Positions 17,565 to 26,187 of a stretch of DNA of 48,142 bases are shown in pieces. How positions within the stretch are numbered: position 1 is the first letter of the stretch; the number at the start of each line of letters is the position of its first letter. Origin of the DNA: an uncultured Parabacteroides sp. Its GTDB lineage: Bacteria; Bacteroidota; Bacteroidia; Bacteroidales; Tannerellaceae. The notes beneath the pieces were generated by a model that saw nothing but the letters and a program-made list of their open reading frames with translations, was not told where the DNA came from and made no database searches. The position numbers and the translations under genes are program-made. The stretch is from the NCBI GenBank assembly GCA_944325355.1, contig CALUZS010000018.1, positions 1-48,142 of the forward strand, read 5' to 3'.

Positions 17565-20117
17565 ATGAGCAGACAAAAATGGTTGGCGTTATTATTGGTT
17601 GCTATCGGAACGACAGCAGGCGCCCAAGATGTTGTGCAACAATTACAGCTTAGGGAGCCGATAAAGTTCCGGACGCCTGTGATGAATGACAGCATTAATA
17701 TAAAAGGAGAGAAGTATTCGGCGAAAGAACTGCTGAAAACGCCGTTGATGTTGCGTTTCCCGGAGGAACAGACGTCGGTGGCTTCGTTGGATTCGGGGCT
17801 GTTGGTGTTGCAGAAAGCGGACAGTTGTAACTTAATCTACCTGGCAGGATGGCAGATGCGTGCGGAGAATTTTATGAAGTCGAAGTTGAAGATAATCTCT
17901 CCGGTACGTTGGGAATTGTTTATCAACGGAGAATCGAAAAAAGTGAAAGATACTGCGGAAGATAATTTACAGTCTGCAAAAGAGGAGACGGTGGATTTGC
18001 GGTTGGAACCGGAAGCTGATTGTGAACTGGCAATTAAGGTATTATCTGTTCCAGAGGACAAGGCAGCACCGGAGGTCAAGATAGAAATTGTGAGGGATGA
18101 ATCGTTCGGCGATGTGAAATGCAGGATAGAACCCCGTATGAAACGTCGTTTTTCGTTGGATAATACGGTGTACGGACATCGGGTAATCGGTGTGTCGATT
18201 TCCCCGGATGGCCGTTATTTGTTGACGCGTTTCTATAATAATATGAAAGGAAATCGCTCGGTAATCCATAACGAATTAAGGGATTTGAAGGAGAATAAAG
18301 TGATTTTGTCGAATGTCCGCGACGGTATGCGTTGGATGCCTCGAAGCAATAAGCTCTATTATACGGTGCAGGCAGCGCAGGGGTATGATGTAATTACGTT
18401 TGATCCTGCTTCGTTGCAGGAAGAGGTCATTTTGAAAGGTGTGCCGGAGGGCGGTTTTACTTGGTCTCCTACGGAAGATTATTTGATTTACTATCCGAGC
18501 GAGTCGGGCGATTACGAACAAGGTCCGCTGAAACGAGTGGTCTCTCCGGCAGACAGGATTCCCTATACCCGTGGGCGTAGTTTTCTGGCGCGTTATGATG
18601 TGAATACGGGATTGTCGGAACGGCTTACGTTTGGAAACCACAGTACTTATCTTAATGATATTTCTCCCGACGGGCGTTATCTGTTGTATAGTACTTCGAG
18701 GGAAAATGTCACAAAACGTCCTTTCTCCATAGGTTCCCTTTTTAGGATGGACTTGCAGACAATGAAGGTCGATACGCTGATGTGGGAGGAGTCGTTCATG
18801 GCTAACGGAAACTTTTCTCCTGACGGCCGGCAGATTCTTTTGACGGGTTGCGCAGAGGCATTCAATGGAGTGGGCAAGAATTGCGGTGAACATCCTGTTT
18901 CCAATGATTATGACACTCAGGCGTTTATTATGTCGTTGGACGGTAAGGATGGAAACGGAAAATATCCGGTGAAGCCAATTACGAAAAATTTCAATCCGAG
19001 TGTTGATTTCCTGCAATGGAACAGCGATGACGGTTGCATTTACTTTAATACGGCAGATAAGGATTGCCGTCATATTTACCGTTATAATCCGGAGAAGGAC
19101 GAATTTGATTTGTTGCCACTCGAAACGGATGTGGTGCAGGGCTTCGCTATGGGTGACAAGAATGCTTCCGTTGCGGCATATTTCGGACAAGATAACCATA
19201 ATTCGGGGGTGGAATATTTGTATCGTGTGAAGAAAAGGAGTTCTGTATTGTTGGCGGATCCCATGCATGAGACTTTAGGCAATATAGCATTGGGGGAAAC
19301 CGAGGAGTGGAACTTTATAGCGTCTGATGGGACAGAGATAAACGGCATGGTCTGTCTTCCTCCCGAATTTGATGCGTCGAGAAAATATCCGTTGATTGTA
19401 TATTATTATGGTGGAACCACTCCAACGGAACGGGGAATATCAAATCCTTATTGTTCGCAGCTATTCGCGTCGAGGGGGTATGTGGTATATGTTATCCAAC
19501 CTAGTGGAACGATTGGTTACGGACAGGAATTTTCCGCACGTCATGTCAATGCATGGGGAAAGCGGACAGCCGATGACATTATCGAAGGAGTCAAGCAGTT
19601 CTGCAAGGAACATCCTTTTGTTGATGCCGCTAAGATTGGGTGCTTGGGCGCTTCTTACGGTGGATTCATGACAATGTACTTGCAAACGCGTACTGATATA
19701 TTTGCGGCAGCCGTCTCTCATGCCGGAATCAGTAACGTCACCAGTTATTGGGGTGAAGGTTATTGGGGATACGGTTATAATGCGGTTGCGGCAGCAGACA
19801 GTTACCCTTGGAATAATCCGGACTTGTTCGTCAAGCAGGGCGCTTTGTTCAATGCCGACAAGATAAATACTCCGTTATTGCTTTTGCATGGAACGGTAGA
19901 TACCAATGTGCCCATCGGAGAGAGCATACAATTATTTAATGCTTTGAAAATTTTAGGAAAAGAAGTCGAATTTGTGCAAGTAGAAGGAGAGAATCATTTT
20001 GTCTCCGACTATAACAAACGTATTTTGTGGCACGCTTCCATTATGGCTTGGTTTGAGCGTTGGCTGAAAGATAAACCGGCTTGGTGGAATGAGCTTTATC
20101 CTGAAAGGCGCTTGTAA
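17565..20117 (+). CDS. S9-family serine peptidase (prolyl oligopeptidase/DPP type), exported
   Basis: An 850-residue exported peptidase. The ATG at 17565 begins a type I signal peptide (WLALLLVAIGTTAGAQ) with cleavage expected after AGA. The N-terminal two thirds contain beta-propeller-like repeats (SISPDGRYLLTRF, DISPDGRYLLYST, NFSPDGRQILLTG). The C-terminal alpha/beta-hydrolase domain has nucleophile serine in GASYGGFM, aspartate in HGTVDTNVP and histidine in GENHFVSDYNKR. Such enzymes release dipeptides or cleave after proline in the periplasm. An in-frame start at 17502 would put 21 residues ahead of the signal peptide and is rejected. A 22-nt near-tandem duplication spans its stop codon. 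Confidence 0.93.
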   Translation: MSRQKWLALLLVAIGTTAGAQDVVQQLQLREPIKFRTPVMNDSINIKGEKYSAKELLKTPLMLRFPEEQTSVASLDSGLLVLQKADSCNLIYLAGWQMRAENFMKSKLKIISPVRWELFINGESKKVKDTAEDNLQSAKEETVDLRLEPEADCELAIKVLSVPEDKAAPEVKIEIVRDESFGDVKCRIEPRMKRRFSLDNTVYGHRVIGVSISPDGRYLLTRFYNNMKGNRSVIHNELRDLKENKVILSNVRDGMRWMPRSNKLYYTVQAAQGYDVITFDPASLQEEVILKGVPEGGFTWSPTEDYLIYYPSESGDYEQGPLKRVVSPADRIPYTRGRSFLARYDVNTGLSERLTFGNHSTYLNDISPDGRYLLYSTSRENVTKRPFSIGSLFRMDLQTMKVDTLMWEESFMANGNFSPDGRQILLTGCAEAFNGVGKNCGEHPVSNDYDTQAFIMSLDGKDGNGKYPVKPITKNFNPSVDFLQWNSDDGCIYFNTADKDCRHIYRYNPEKDEFDLLPLETDVVQGFAMGDKNASVAAYFGQDNHNSGVEYLYRVKKRSSVLLADPMHETLGNIALGETEEWNFIASDGTEINGMVCLPPEFDASRKYPLIVYYYGGTTPTERGISNPYCSQLFASRGYVVYVIQPSGTIGYGQEFSARHVNAWGKRTADDIIEGVKQFCKEHPFVDAAKIGCLGASYGGFMTMYLQTRTDIFAAAVSHAGISNVTSYWGEGYWGYGYNAVAAADSYPWNNPDLFVKQGALFNADKINTPLLLLHGTVDTNVPIGESIQLFNALKILGKEVEFVQVEGENHFVSDYNKRILWHASIMAWFERWLKDKPAWWNELYPERRL

Positions 20118-20199
20118 GTATCCTGAAAGGCTGTTAGGGGGAAAAAGCAAATCTACTGTTAAAAAAGTATATTTTGGCTAACAAAAATAAAAGGTGAAC

Positions 20200-20229
20200 T
20201 TGCAGATAATTTGATAATATCTATATTTG
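20200..20229 (+). promoter_or_regulatory. Promoter of the Gfo/Idh/MocA-DUF1080 operon
   Basis: TTG at 20200-20202 and TATATTTG at 20222-20229 with 19-bp spacing fit the Bacteroidetes consensus very well. The leader to the ATG at 20308 is about 70 nt. Confidence 0.75.
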
Positions 20230-20307
20230 CGATAAATTGTTTAATCAGACAAGCTCTTTTAGACCTTATGAAGATCTTTAAGTGCTAACTTGAAAATTAT
20301 TTTTATT

Positions 20308-21783
20308 ATGGCAAACATTTCTAGAAGATCATTCCTTCAAAGAGGAACAGCTGCAGCAGCAGCATTGACAATTGTACCTAATACCGTATTAGGTAAATCG
20401 CATGGCCATATGGCTCCGACTGACAAATTAAATATCGCAGCTGTTGGTATCGGTGGTATGGGACATGCAAATATTCAAGCTATGGAAAAGACAGAAAATT
20501 TCGTAGCTATGTGTGACGTTGACTGGAAATACGCAAAGAAAGTCTTCGAACGTTTCCCGAATGCAAAGAAATATTGGGATTACCGCAAGATGTATGATGA
20601 AATGGGTAAATCCATTGATGCCGTGTTGGTAGCAACAGCCGATCATACTCACGCAATTATTTCTGCTGATGCAATTACTTTGGGAAAACACGTATATTGC
20701 CAGAAACCGTTGACACACTCTGTTTATGAATCTCGTTTGCTTACTAAATTGGCTGCTAAATACAATGTAGCAACTCAGATGGGTAACCAAGGTTCTTCAG
20801 GCGAAGGTGAAAATTTGGTTTGCGAATGGATTTGGAATGGTGAAATCGGTGAAGTAACAAAAGTTGAATGTGCAACAGACCGTCCTATTTGGCCGCAAGG
20901 TTTGAATGCTCCTGAAAAAGCTGATAGAATTCCTTCTACTTTGAATTGGGATTTGTTTACTGGTCCGGCTAAAATGCGTCCGTTCAACCATATTTACCAT
21001 CCTTGGAACTGGCGCGGATGGTGGGATTACGGAACAGGTGCATTGGGTGATATGGCTTGCCATATTATGAGTGCTCCGTTCAAAGCCCTTAAGTTAGGTT
21101 ATCCTACAAAAGTACAAGGTTCTTCTACTTTGTTATTGCAGGATTGCGCACCGCAGGCTCAACATGTTAAATTAACATTCCCTGCTCGTGACAACATGCC
21201 TAAAGTTGCAATGCCGGAAGTTGAAATCCACTGGTACGATGGTGGTTTGATGCCTGACCGTCCAGCAGGATATCCTCAAGGAGAAGTTTTGATGCGTGAA
21301 GGTGGTGGATTGTGTATCTTCCATGGAACAAAGGATACGTTGATTTGCGGTTGCTATGGACAGAACCCGTGGTTGTTGTCTGGCCGTAAACCGAATTTGC
21401 CGAAGACAGAACGCCGTGTTGAGACAAGTCACGAAATGGATTGGGTTCGCGCTTGTAAGGAAAGCCCTGAAAACCGTGTTAAAACAAAATCAGACTTCTC
21501 AGTGGCTGGTCCGTTCAATGAAATGGTCGTAATGGGTGTATTGGCTGTTCGTTTGCAGACATTGAACAAAGAGTTGTATTGGGATGGACCTAATATGACA
21601 TTCACAAACATCGGCGATGACGAAAAGATTAGTATTTTGATAAAAGATGACTTTAAAGTTGTTGATGGTGACCCGAAATTCAATAAGATCTGGACAGATC
21701 CGGTTAATGCAAAGCAATTCGCTGCTGAATTGATCAAGCACAATTACCGCGATGGTTGGAAACTTGTTGACATGCCGAGATAA
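20308..21783 (+). CDS. TAT-exported Gfo/Idh/MocA-family oxidoreductase
   Basis: A 491-residue NAD(P)-dependent dehydrogenase. The ATG at 20308 starts a twin-arginine signal (SRRSFLQRGTAAAAALTIVP), so the folded, cofactor-loaded protein is sent to the periplasm. A Rossmann segment follows (KLNIAAVGIGGMGHANI), then the family motif VYCQKPLTHSVYES with its lysine-proline pair, and a C-terminal alpha/beta domain. It is followed 22 bp later by a DUF1080 lipoprotein gene, and the pair ends at a strong terminator. The same pairing in gut Bacteroidetes has been linked to oxidation of sugars at C3 and cleavage of the keto-glycoside; applying it here is inference. It has a good promoter and even codon use, suggesting high expression. 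Confidence 0.93.
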   Translation: MANISRRSFLQRGTAAAAALTIVPNTVLGKSHGHMAPTDKLNIAAVGIGGMGHANIQAMEKTENFVAMCDVDWKYAKKVFERFPNAKKYWDYRKMYDEMGKSIDAVLVATADHTHAIISADAITLGKHVYCQKPLTHSVYESRLLTKLAAKYNVATQMGNQGSSGEGENLVCEWIWNGEIGEVTKVECATDRPIWPQGLNAPEKADRIPSTLNWDLFTGPAKMRPFNHIYHPWNWRGWWDYGTGALGDMACHIMSAPFKALKLGYPTKVQGSSTLLLQDCAPQAQHVKLTFPARDNMPKVAMPEVEIHWYDGGLMPDRPAGYPQGEVLMREGGGLCIFHGTKDTLICGCYGQNPWLLSGRKPNLPKTERRVETSHEMDWVRACKESPENRVKTKSDFSVAGPFNEMVVMGVLAVRLQTLNKELYWDGPNMTFTNIGDDEKISILIKDDFKVVDGDPKFNKIWTDPVNAKQFAAELIKHNYRDGWKLVDMPR

Positions 21784-21805
21784 TTTCGTTAAATAAATAT
21801 TGACA

Positions 21806-22675
21806 ATGAAAAAAACTGTATTATTTGTAAGTGCTGTTGCAATGATTGGTTTGGCATCTTGCAATGGAGGGAAAACTGCAGAAAACAAAGATGCTGAAGC
21901 TGCTCCTGCAGCAGAGGCTGCACCTGCTGAAGCAGCTGTTCCGGAGTATAAATTGATGAATGATCTGCCTACTGTAGATTTGTCTACATTCCCGAAAGAC
22001 AAAGACGGATGGATTACTTTGTTTGATGGAAAGACATTGAACGGCTGGCGTGGCTATGACCGTAAAGATGTTCCTGCAGCATGGGTAGTTGATGACAATG
22101 CTATCCATATTAAAGGTTCAGGTCAGGGTGAAGCTGGTGCCAAAGATGGTGGAGATTTGGTCTTTGCACATAAATTCAAAAACTATGAACTTGAATTTGA
22201 ATGGAAAGTTGACAAAGGCGCTAACTCCGGTGTTCTGTATATGATCCAAGAAGTAGAAGGACAGCCTTCATTTATTTCTGCACCTGAGTATCAAGTATTG
22301 GATAACGAAAACCATCCGGATGCTAAATTGGGTGTTGATGGTAATCGTCAGTCTGCTTCATTGTATGACATGATTCCGGCAAAGCCGCAAAGTGCAAAAC
22401 CTTATGGACAATGGAACAAAGGTAAAATCCTTTGCTATAACGGAACAATCGCTCATTACTTGAACGATGACAAAACTCCGGTTGTTGAGTATCACTTGTG
22501 GACTCCGGCATGGAAAGAACTTCTGGACAAAAGTAAATTCAGCAAGGACAAATGGCCGTTGGCTTATGAATTGTTACTGAACTGCGGTGGAGAAAACAAA
22601 GAAGGCTTTATCGGACTCCAAGATCATGGCGATAATGTATGGTATCGTAACATCAGGATTAAGATTTTTGAATAA
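21806..22675 (+). CDS. DUF1080 (3-keto-disaccharide hydrolase-like) lipoprotein
   Basis: A 289-residue lipoprotein. The signal peptide ends in lipobox LASC, and a low-complexity Ala/Glu/Pro linker follows (about residues 25-46) that would hold the domain off the membrane. The DUF1080 concanavalin-like domain starts at GWITLFDGKTLNGWRG and includes WKVDKGANSGVLYMIQE, APEYQVLDNENHPDAK and GFIGLQDHGDNVWYRNIRIK. Proteins of this domain act on 3-keto-glycosides as hydrolase or lyase-type enzymes. It is the second gene of an operon with the TAT-exported oxidoreductase. The ATG at 21806 begins the canonical MKKT signal; an in-frame codon two residues earlier (21800) is less likely. Confidence 0.93.
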   Translation: MKKTVLFVSAVAMIGLASCNGGKTAENKDAEAAPAAEAAPAEAAVPEYKLMNDLPTVDLSTFPKDKDGWITLFDGKTLNGWRGYDRKDVPAAWVVDDNAIHIKGSGQGEAGAKDGGDLVFAHKFKNYELEFEWKVDKGANSGVLYMIQEVEGQPSFISAPEYQVLDNENHPDAKLGVDGNRQSASLYDMIPAKPQSAKPYGQWNKGKILCYNGTIAHYLNDDKTPVVEYHLWTPAWKELLDKSKFSKDKWPLAYELLLNCGGENKEGFIGLQDHGDNVWYRNIRIKIFE

Positions 22676-22694
22676 TTTGTTTTCGTTTTATATG

Positions 22695-22737
22695 CTCCCA
22701 ACAGCGAAAAGTTTCGCTGTTGGGAGTTTTTCTTTTT
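22695..22737 (+). terminator. Strong rho-independent terminator after the DUF1080 gene
   Basis: A perfect 15-bp stem, CTCCCAACAGCGAAA (22695-22709) with TTTCGCTGTTGGGAG (22712-22726), a two-base loop and the tract TTTTTCTTTTT. Confidence 0.93.
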
Positions 22738-22908
22738 ATAGGGTTGTATTGTCTTTTTTGGTGCATCCGATATTGTCACTCCCCATTGCCTTGTTCTCTT
22801 ATTGGTTAAATATTCTAAGGAATAAGATTTTTTAAACAGCTTTTGTTTAATCGGATTTACAAATCGTCTATATTTATCTCCCGTTCTAATTGTATTAAAA
22901 ATTGCCGG

Positions 22909-23589
22909 ATGCGTAAGTATGTATTGGTCTTCTTTATAATTTTGACGCCATTTTTCAGGATTTGTGCTCAAACTTGGAATGAAAGCGATTCCATCTGGTT
23001 GAATAATATACTTAGTGGAAAAGATTCGTTGATTATTGATCCGGAATTTCAAAAAGCCATAGAAGGCGGAACATTAATCAAATCGTCAGAACCTGTAGGA
23101 AAACTTCTTGAAGCTCCTTCGCAACTACTTATATCAAAGGATTTCAGTGAGTATTTAAGTTCGGAACAGGATACTTCCTTATGGAGGAATTATTCGTTGT
23201 TAGATTTACCGCCGGCAGTTGTGATGCTAAAATCGATGTCTTGGAAGTTCGGATTGAAAGCTGTCACTAATTATCCGCATGTCCGTATTCCAACTTATGA
23301 AATAACGAATGGGGCACGCTCTCCTTTTCCGGAGAACGGATGGAATCTTCTTCAGCCTTTCCTGCTGCAATTTGATGGTGCGGCTCTTTTATCGTATATG
23401 TTTAGTAAGACCTACCGCCAACGATTAAAGAACCAAAAGACGGCTGTTGCTTGGAAAAACTATAATAGTTTCCCATCGGAAGATTTGTATTCCAAACAAA
23501 AAACGTATCGGGAATCAAAAGAGTCGGAAAGGTTGCCTTTGCCTGATATTATTCCAATAAAGCGGGATACGGTTTCTTCGAAAAATTAA
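22909..23589 (+). CDS. Exported hypothetical protein, possibly DUF4858-like
   Basis: A 226-residue protein with a type I signal peptide (MRKYVLVFFIILTPFFRICA) when started at the ATG at 22909. The mature region opens WNESDSIWLNNILSGKDSL, a pattern I associate with the Bacteroidetes-only DUF4858 family, though this is from memory. Later segments include PSQLLISKDFSEYLSS and a basic C-terminal tail (YRQRLKNQKTAVAW). It has no catalytic motif I can identify. An earlier in-frame start at 22843 would place 22 residues before the signal peptide and is unlikely. It ends 13 bp before the stop of the convergent lipoprotein gene. Confidence 0.75.
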   Translation: MRKYVLVFFIILTPFFRICAQTWNESDSIWLNNILSGKDSLIIDPEFQKAIEGGTLIKSSEPVGKLLEAPSQLLISKDFSEYLSSEQDTSLWRNYSLLDLPPAVVMLKSMSWKFGLKAVTNYPHVRIPTYEITNGARSPFPENGWNLLQPFLLQFDGAALLSYMFSKTYRQRLKNQKTAVAWKNYNSFPSEDLYSKQKTYRESKESERLPLPDIIPIKRDTVSSKN

Positions 23590-23602
23590 TTCTGGAAATC
23601 GG

Positions 23603-24196
23603 TTACTTTATTTCGAAGGTTGTATTCACTTCTATTTTCTTTGTGCCTGAAAAGAATAATTTGCTTACTTTATATTTCCCTTTCGGCATAAGAAATTCAT
23701 CCAGCTCGCATCGGAAACAGTATAGCAGAGGGGCTTTTTCAATCATGAATGCATCGTCTTGCCATGCTAAATCGCAGGTCGCATCCTTTCGTTCTGGTAA
23801 ACACCATTTGTTATCTTTCCACTGGTCTACTAATATGGGGCGACCAAATCCCAACGGGATATCTGTTGGGTTGGCGACAAATACATTGATGACTTGTACG
23901 TTTTCCCAATATACTTTATGCTCTGTCCACATCTGAATCTCTTTGCCTTTGTAGTTTTCGGATAGGGGTTTCGTGTACCAAAGCTGACATTGGGGAAGTT
24001 CGTAAATGATTGTATCCTTGTCATGCCGTGATGCGTGGTCGCTTATGATAATACTTGTAACCGTGTCGCTTCCTCCGATAATGCCAATAGTTTCTTCCGG
24101 CACCATTTTGGAATGTTGTTGCCGTTCGTTTATGCAACTTGTACTTATAAAGCCTAATAATAGCGGAATCAAGATTCCAGTTTTTATTGTTGCCAT
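23603..24196 (-). CDS. Small lipoprotein with immunoglobulin-like domain
   Basis: A 197-residue lipoprotein with lipobox STSC after a short hydrophobic stretch (GILIPLLLGFI). The mature part from about residue 90 (VINVFVANPTDIPLGFGRPI, QWKDNKWCLPER, LMPKGKYKVSKLFF) has the alternating beta pattern of the bacterial Ig-like (Big_14-type) domains common in Bacteroidetes and Firmicutes lipoproteins. The binding partner is unknown. It is transcribed from its own -7 box (TATCTTTG at 24225-24232, minus strand), divergent from the MsbA-like gene. Confidence 0.75.
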   Translation of the reverse strand: MATIKTGILIPLLLGFISTSCINERQQHSKMVPEETIGIIGGSDTVTSIIISDHASRHDKDTIIYELPQCQLWYTKPLSENYKGKEIQMWTEHKVYWENVQVINVFVANPTDIPLGFGRPILVDQWKDNKWCLPERKDATCDLAWQDDAFMIEKAPLLYCFRCELDEFLMPKGKYKVSKLFFSGTKKIEVNTTFEIK

Positions 24197-24224
24197 ATAT
24201 AACAGTATTTGGAGATAGTACTTT

Positions 24225-24232
24225 CAAAGATA
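24225..24232 (-). promoter_or_regulatory. -7 element of the small lipoprotein gene
   Basis: The minus strand reads TATCTTTG, a full TAnnTTTG match, 29 bp upstream of the ATG at 24196. Confidence 0.6.
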
Positions 24233-24297
24233 ACGGAAATGAATGGTTTTGTCAAATACTTTTCATTGGCAATTTCGGTTAATCCGGCGATATTGCG

Positions 24298-24305
24298 TAT
24301 ATTTG
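24298..24305 (+). promoter_or_regulatory. -7 element of the MsbA-like gene
   Basis: TATATTTG, a full TAnnTTTG match, 20 bp before the ATG at 24325. A TTTCG at about 24273 is a weak -33 candidate. Confidence 0.55.
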
Positions 24306-24324
24306 CCGGGAAAAATAAAATTGT

Positions 24325-26172
24325 ATGAAAGATTTTTTTCAAGTCTTATTGAGATTTGTCCCTCCTTATAAGAAATATGTTGTATTAAGTATAATATTTA
24401 ACATATTATCTGCTTTGTTGAATCTTGTTTCTTTTGCATTAATCATACCGATTCTAAATATTTTGTTTAAAATAGATACGGAAACGTATGTCTTTCAAGA
24501 GTGGAATTTTTCCTTTCTCTCGTTTGAGTCGTGGAAGTCTATTCCGGAATTGGTGAAGAATAATTTCTTTTGGTATGTGAGCGATTTGATTAATACCCGG
24601 GGTGGTTCGTTCACATTGATAATGTTAGGTGTGTTTTTGGTATCCGCCACATTCTTTAAAGTTGCAACAATGTATTTGGCGTTTTATACAATGATACCGA
24701 TACGGACAGGAGTGGTTCGTGATGTAAGGAACCAAATAAACCGAAAGATAACTCAGCTGCCGCTTGGTTTTTTTTCGGAGGAACGGAAAGGGGATATTTT
24801 AGCTCGTATATCCGGTGATGTGAATGAGATAGAGGCCTCTATAATGAGTTCGTTGGATATGCTTTTCAAGAATCCGATACTTATTATCATTTATTTAATA
24901 GGAATGCTTGTTATCAGTTGGCAGCTGACAATTTTTGTACTTATCCTTTTGCCCTTGGCTGGTTATGTAATGGGGCAGGTCGGGAAAAAATTGAAACGTC
25001 GCTCTTTTGAGGGGCAGCAGCAATGGGGATTGCTGATGAGTCAGGTGGAAGAGACCTTGAGTGGCCTTCGTGTTATCAAAGCATTTAATGCTGAGAAAAA
25101 AATTCAAGAACGTTTTGAAAAGAACAATGATTTGTTTCGTAAAATCACCCATCGGATATTCCGCCGTCAACAAATGGCTCATCCGATGAGTGAGTTTTTA
25201 GGAACGTTGACCATAGCCATTGTTTTATGGTATGGCGGTTCGTTAATCTTGAGTGATAACAGTACGATAGATGCCTCTACGTTTATCTATTATTTAGTTA
25301 TATTTTATAGTATAATTAATCCGGCAAAAGATTTGAGCAAATCGGCGTATTCCATTCAAAAAGGTTTGGCGTCTATAGAGCGTGTTGATAAGATATTAAA
25401 GGCCGAAAGCAATATTGTTGATCCTGTTGAGCCGAAACCAATTCATTTTGGAAAAGTTATTTCATATAATAATGTATGGTTCAAGTATCAAAATGATTGG
25501 GTGCTGAAAGGGATAAATTTGGATATTCGGAAAGGGCAGACCGTAGCCCTTGTCGGGCAATCAGGCTCCGGGAAAAGCACGATGGTGGATTTATTGCCCC
25601 GCTTTTATGATGTAGTACAAGGTTCGATAACTATTGACGGGGTGGATATCCGTGATGCCCGATTATTTGATTTAAGAAGCTTGATGGGTATCGTAAACCA
25701 GGAAGCTATTTTATTTAATGACACGTTCTTCAATAACATAGCATTCGGTGTGAAAGATGCAACGCTTGAACAAGTAAAAGAAGCAGCAAAGATTGCGAAT
25801 GCGCATGAGTTTATTATGGCAAGCGAACATGGATACGAGACAAATATCGGAGATAGGGGAGGTAAATTGTCTGGAGGACAACGGCAGCGTATAAGCATAG
25901 CTCGGGCAATCCTTAAGAATCCACCGATATTGATATTGGATGAAGCGACGTCGGCTCTTGATACAGAGTCTGAAAGATTGGTGCAGGATGCTCTTGAAAA
26001 TTTGATGAAAAATCGGACGACAATCGTTATTGCCCATCGTTTGTCGACAATTCGTGATGCAGATTTGATATGTGTCCTGCATGAGGGTGAAATCGTAGAA
26101 CAGGGTAAACATGCAGATTTGCTGGCTTTGAACGGCTATTATAAACATTTATGTGATATGCAAAAATTTTAA
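24325..26172 (+). CDS. ABC exporter, lipid A flippase (MsbA) type
   Basis: A 615-residue half-transporter with an N-terminal six-helix membrane domain (about residues 15-340, including PLGFFSEERKGDILARISGD and the coupling-helix region) fused to an ATPase domain. Walker A GQSGSGKST is at about 410-418, the signature LSGGQRQR at about 515, Walker B ILILDEATSALD at about 535 and the switch histidine in IVIAHRLST. This full set predicts an active exporter. The family includes MsbA, which flips lipid A-core across the inner membrane; drug exporters share the fold, so the substrate is probable only. The GH95 gene follows after 15 bp and is likely in the same transcript. Confidence 0.92.
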   Translation: MKDFFQVLLRFVPPYKKYVVLSIIFNILSALLNLVSFALIIPILNILFKIDTETYVFQEWNFSFLSFESWKSIPELVKNNFFWYVSDLINTRGGSFTLIMLGVFLVSATFFKVATMYLAFYTMIPIRTGVVRDVRNQINRKITQLPLGFFSEERKGDILARISGDVNEIEASIMSSLDMLFKNPILIIIYLIGMLVISWQLTIFVLILLPLAGYVMGQVGKKLKRRSFEGQQQWGLLMSQVEETLSGLRVIKAFNAEKKIQERFEKNNDLFRKITHRIFRRQQMAHPMSEFLGTLTIAIVLWYGGSLILSDNSTIDASTFIYYLVIFYSIINPAKDLSKSAYSIQKGLASIERVDKILKAESNIVDPVEPKPIHFGKVISYNNVWFKYQNDWVLKGINLDIRKGQTVALVGQSGSGKSTMVDLLPRFYDVVQGSITIDGVDIRDARLFDLRSLMGIVNQEAILFNDTFFNNIAFGVKDATLEQVKEAAKIANAHEFIMASEHGYETNIGDRGGKLSGGQRQRISIARAILKNPPILILDEATSALDTESERLVQDALENLMKNRTTIVIAHRLSTIRDADLICVLHEGEIVEQGKHADLLALNGYYKHLCDMQKF

Positions 26173-26174
26173 TA

Positions 26175-26182
26175 AGGAGGTA
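26175..26182 (+). promoter_or_regulatory. Unusually strong Shine-Dalgarno site before the GH95 gene
   Basis: AAGGAGGT sits a few bases before the ATG at 26188. Most genes in this window, as usual for Bacteroidetes, lack such a site and have AT-rich leaders. Confidence 0.75.
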
Positions 26183-26187
26183 ATGCC

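Noticed and set aside
17198..17695. Minus-strand frame spanning the tRNA-Ser locus
   Set aside because: It covers the tRNA, its terminator and the S9 signal peptide region, and has no plausible domain.
18276..19268. 330-codon open frame on the minus strand inside the S9 peptidase gene
   Set aside because: The plus-strand reading has signal peptide, propeller repeats and catalytic triad; the minus frame has no recognisable domain.
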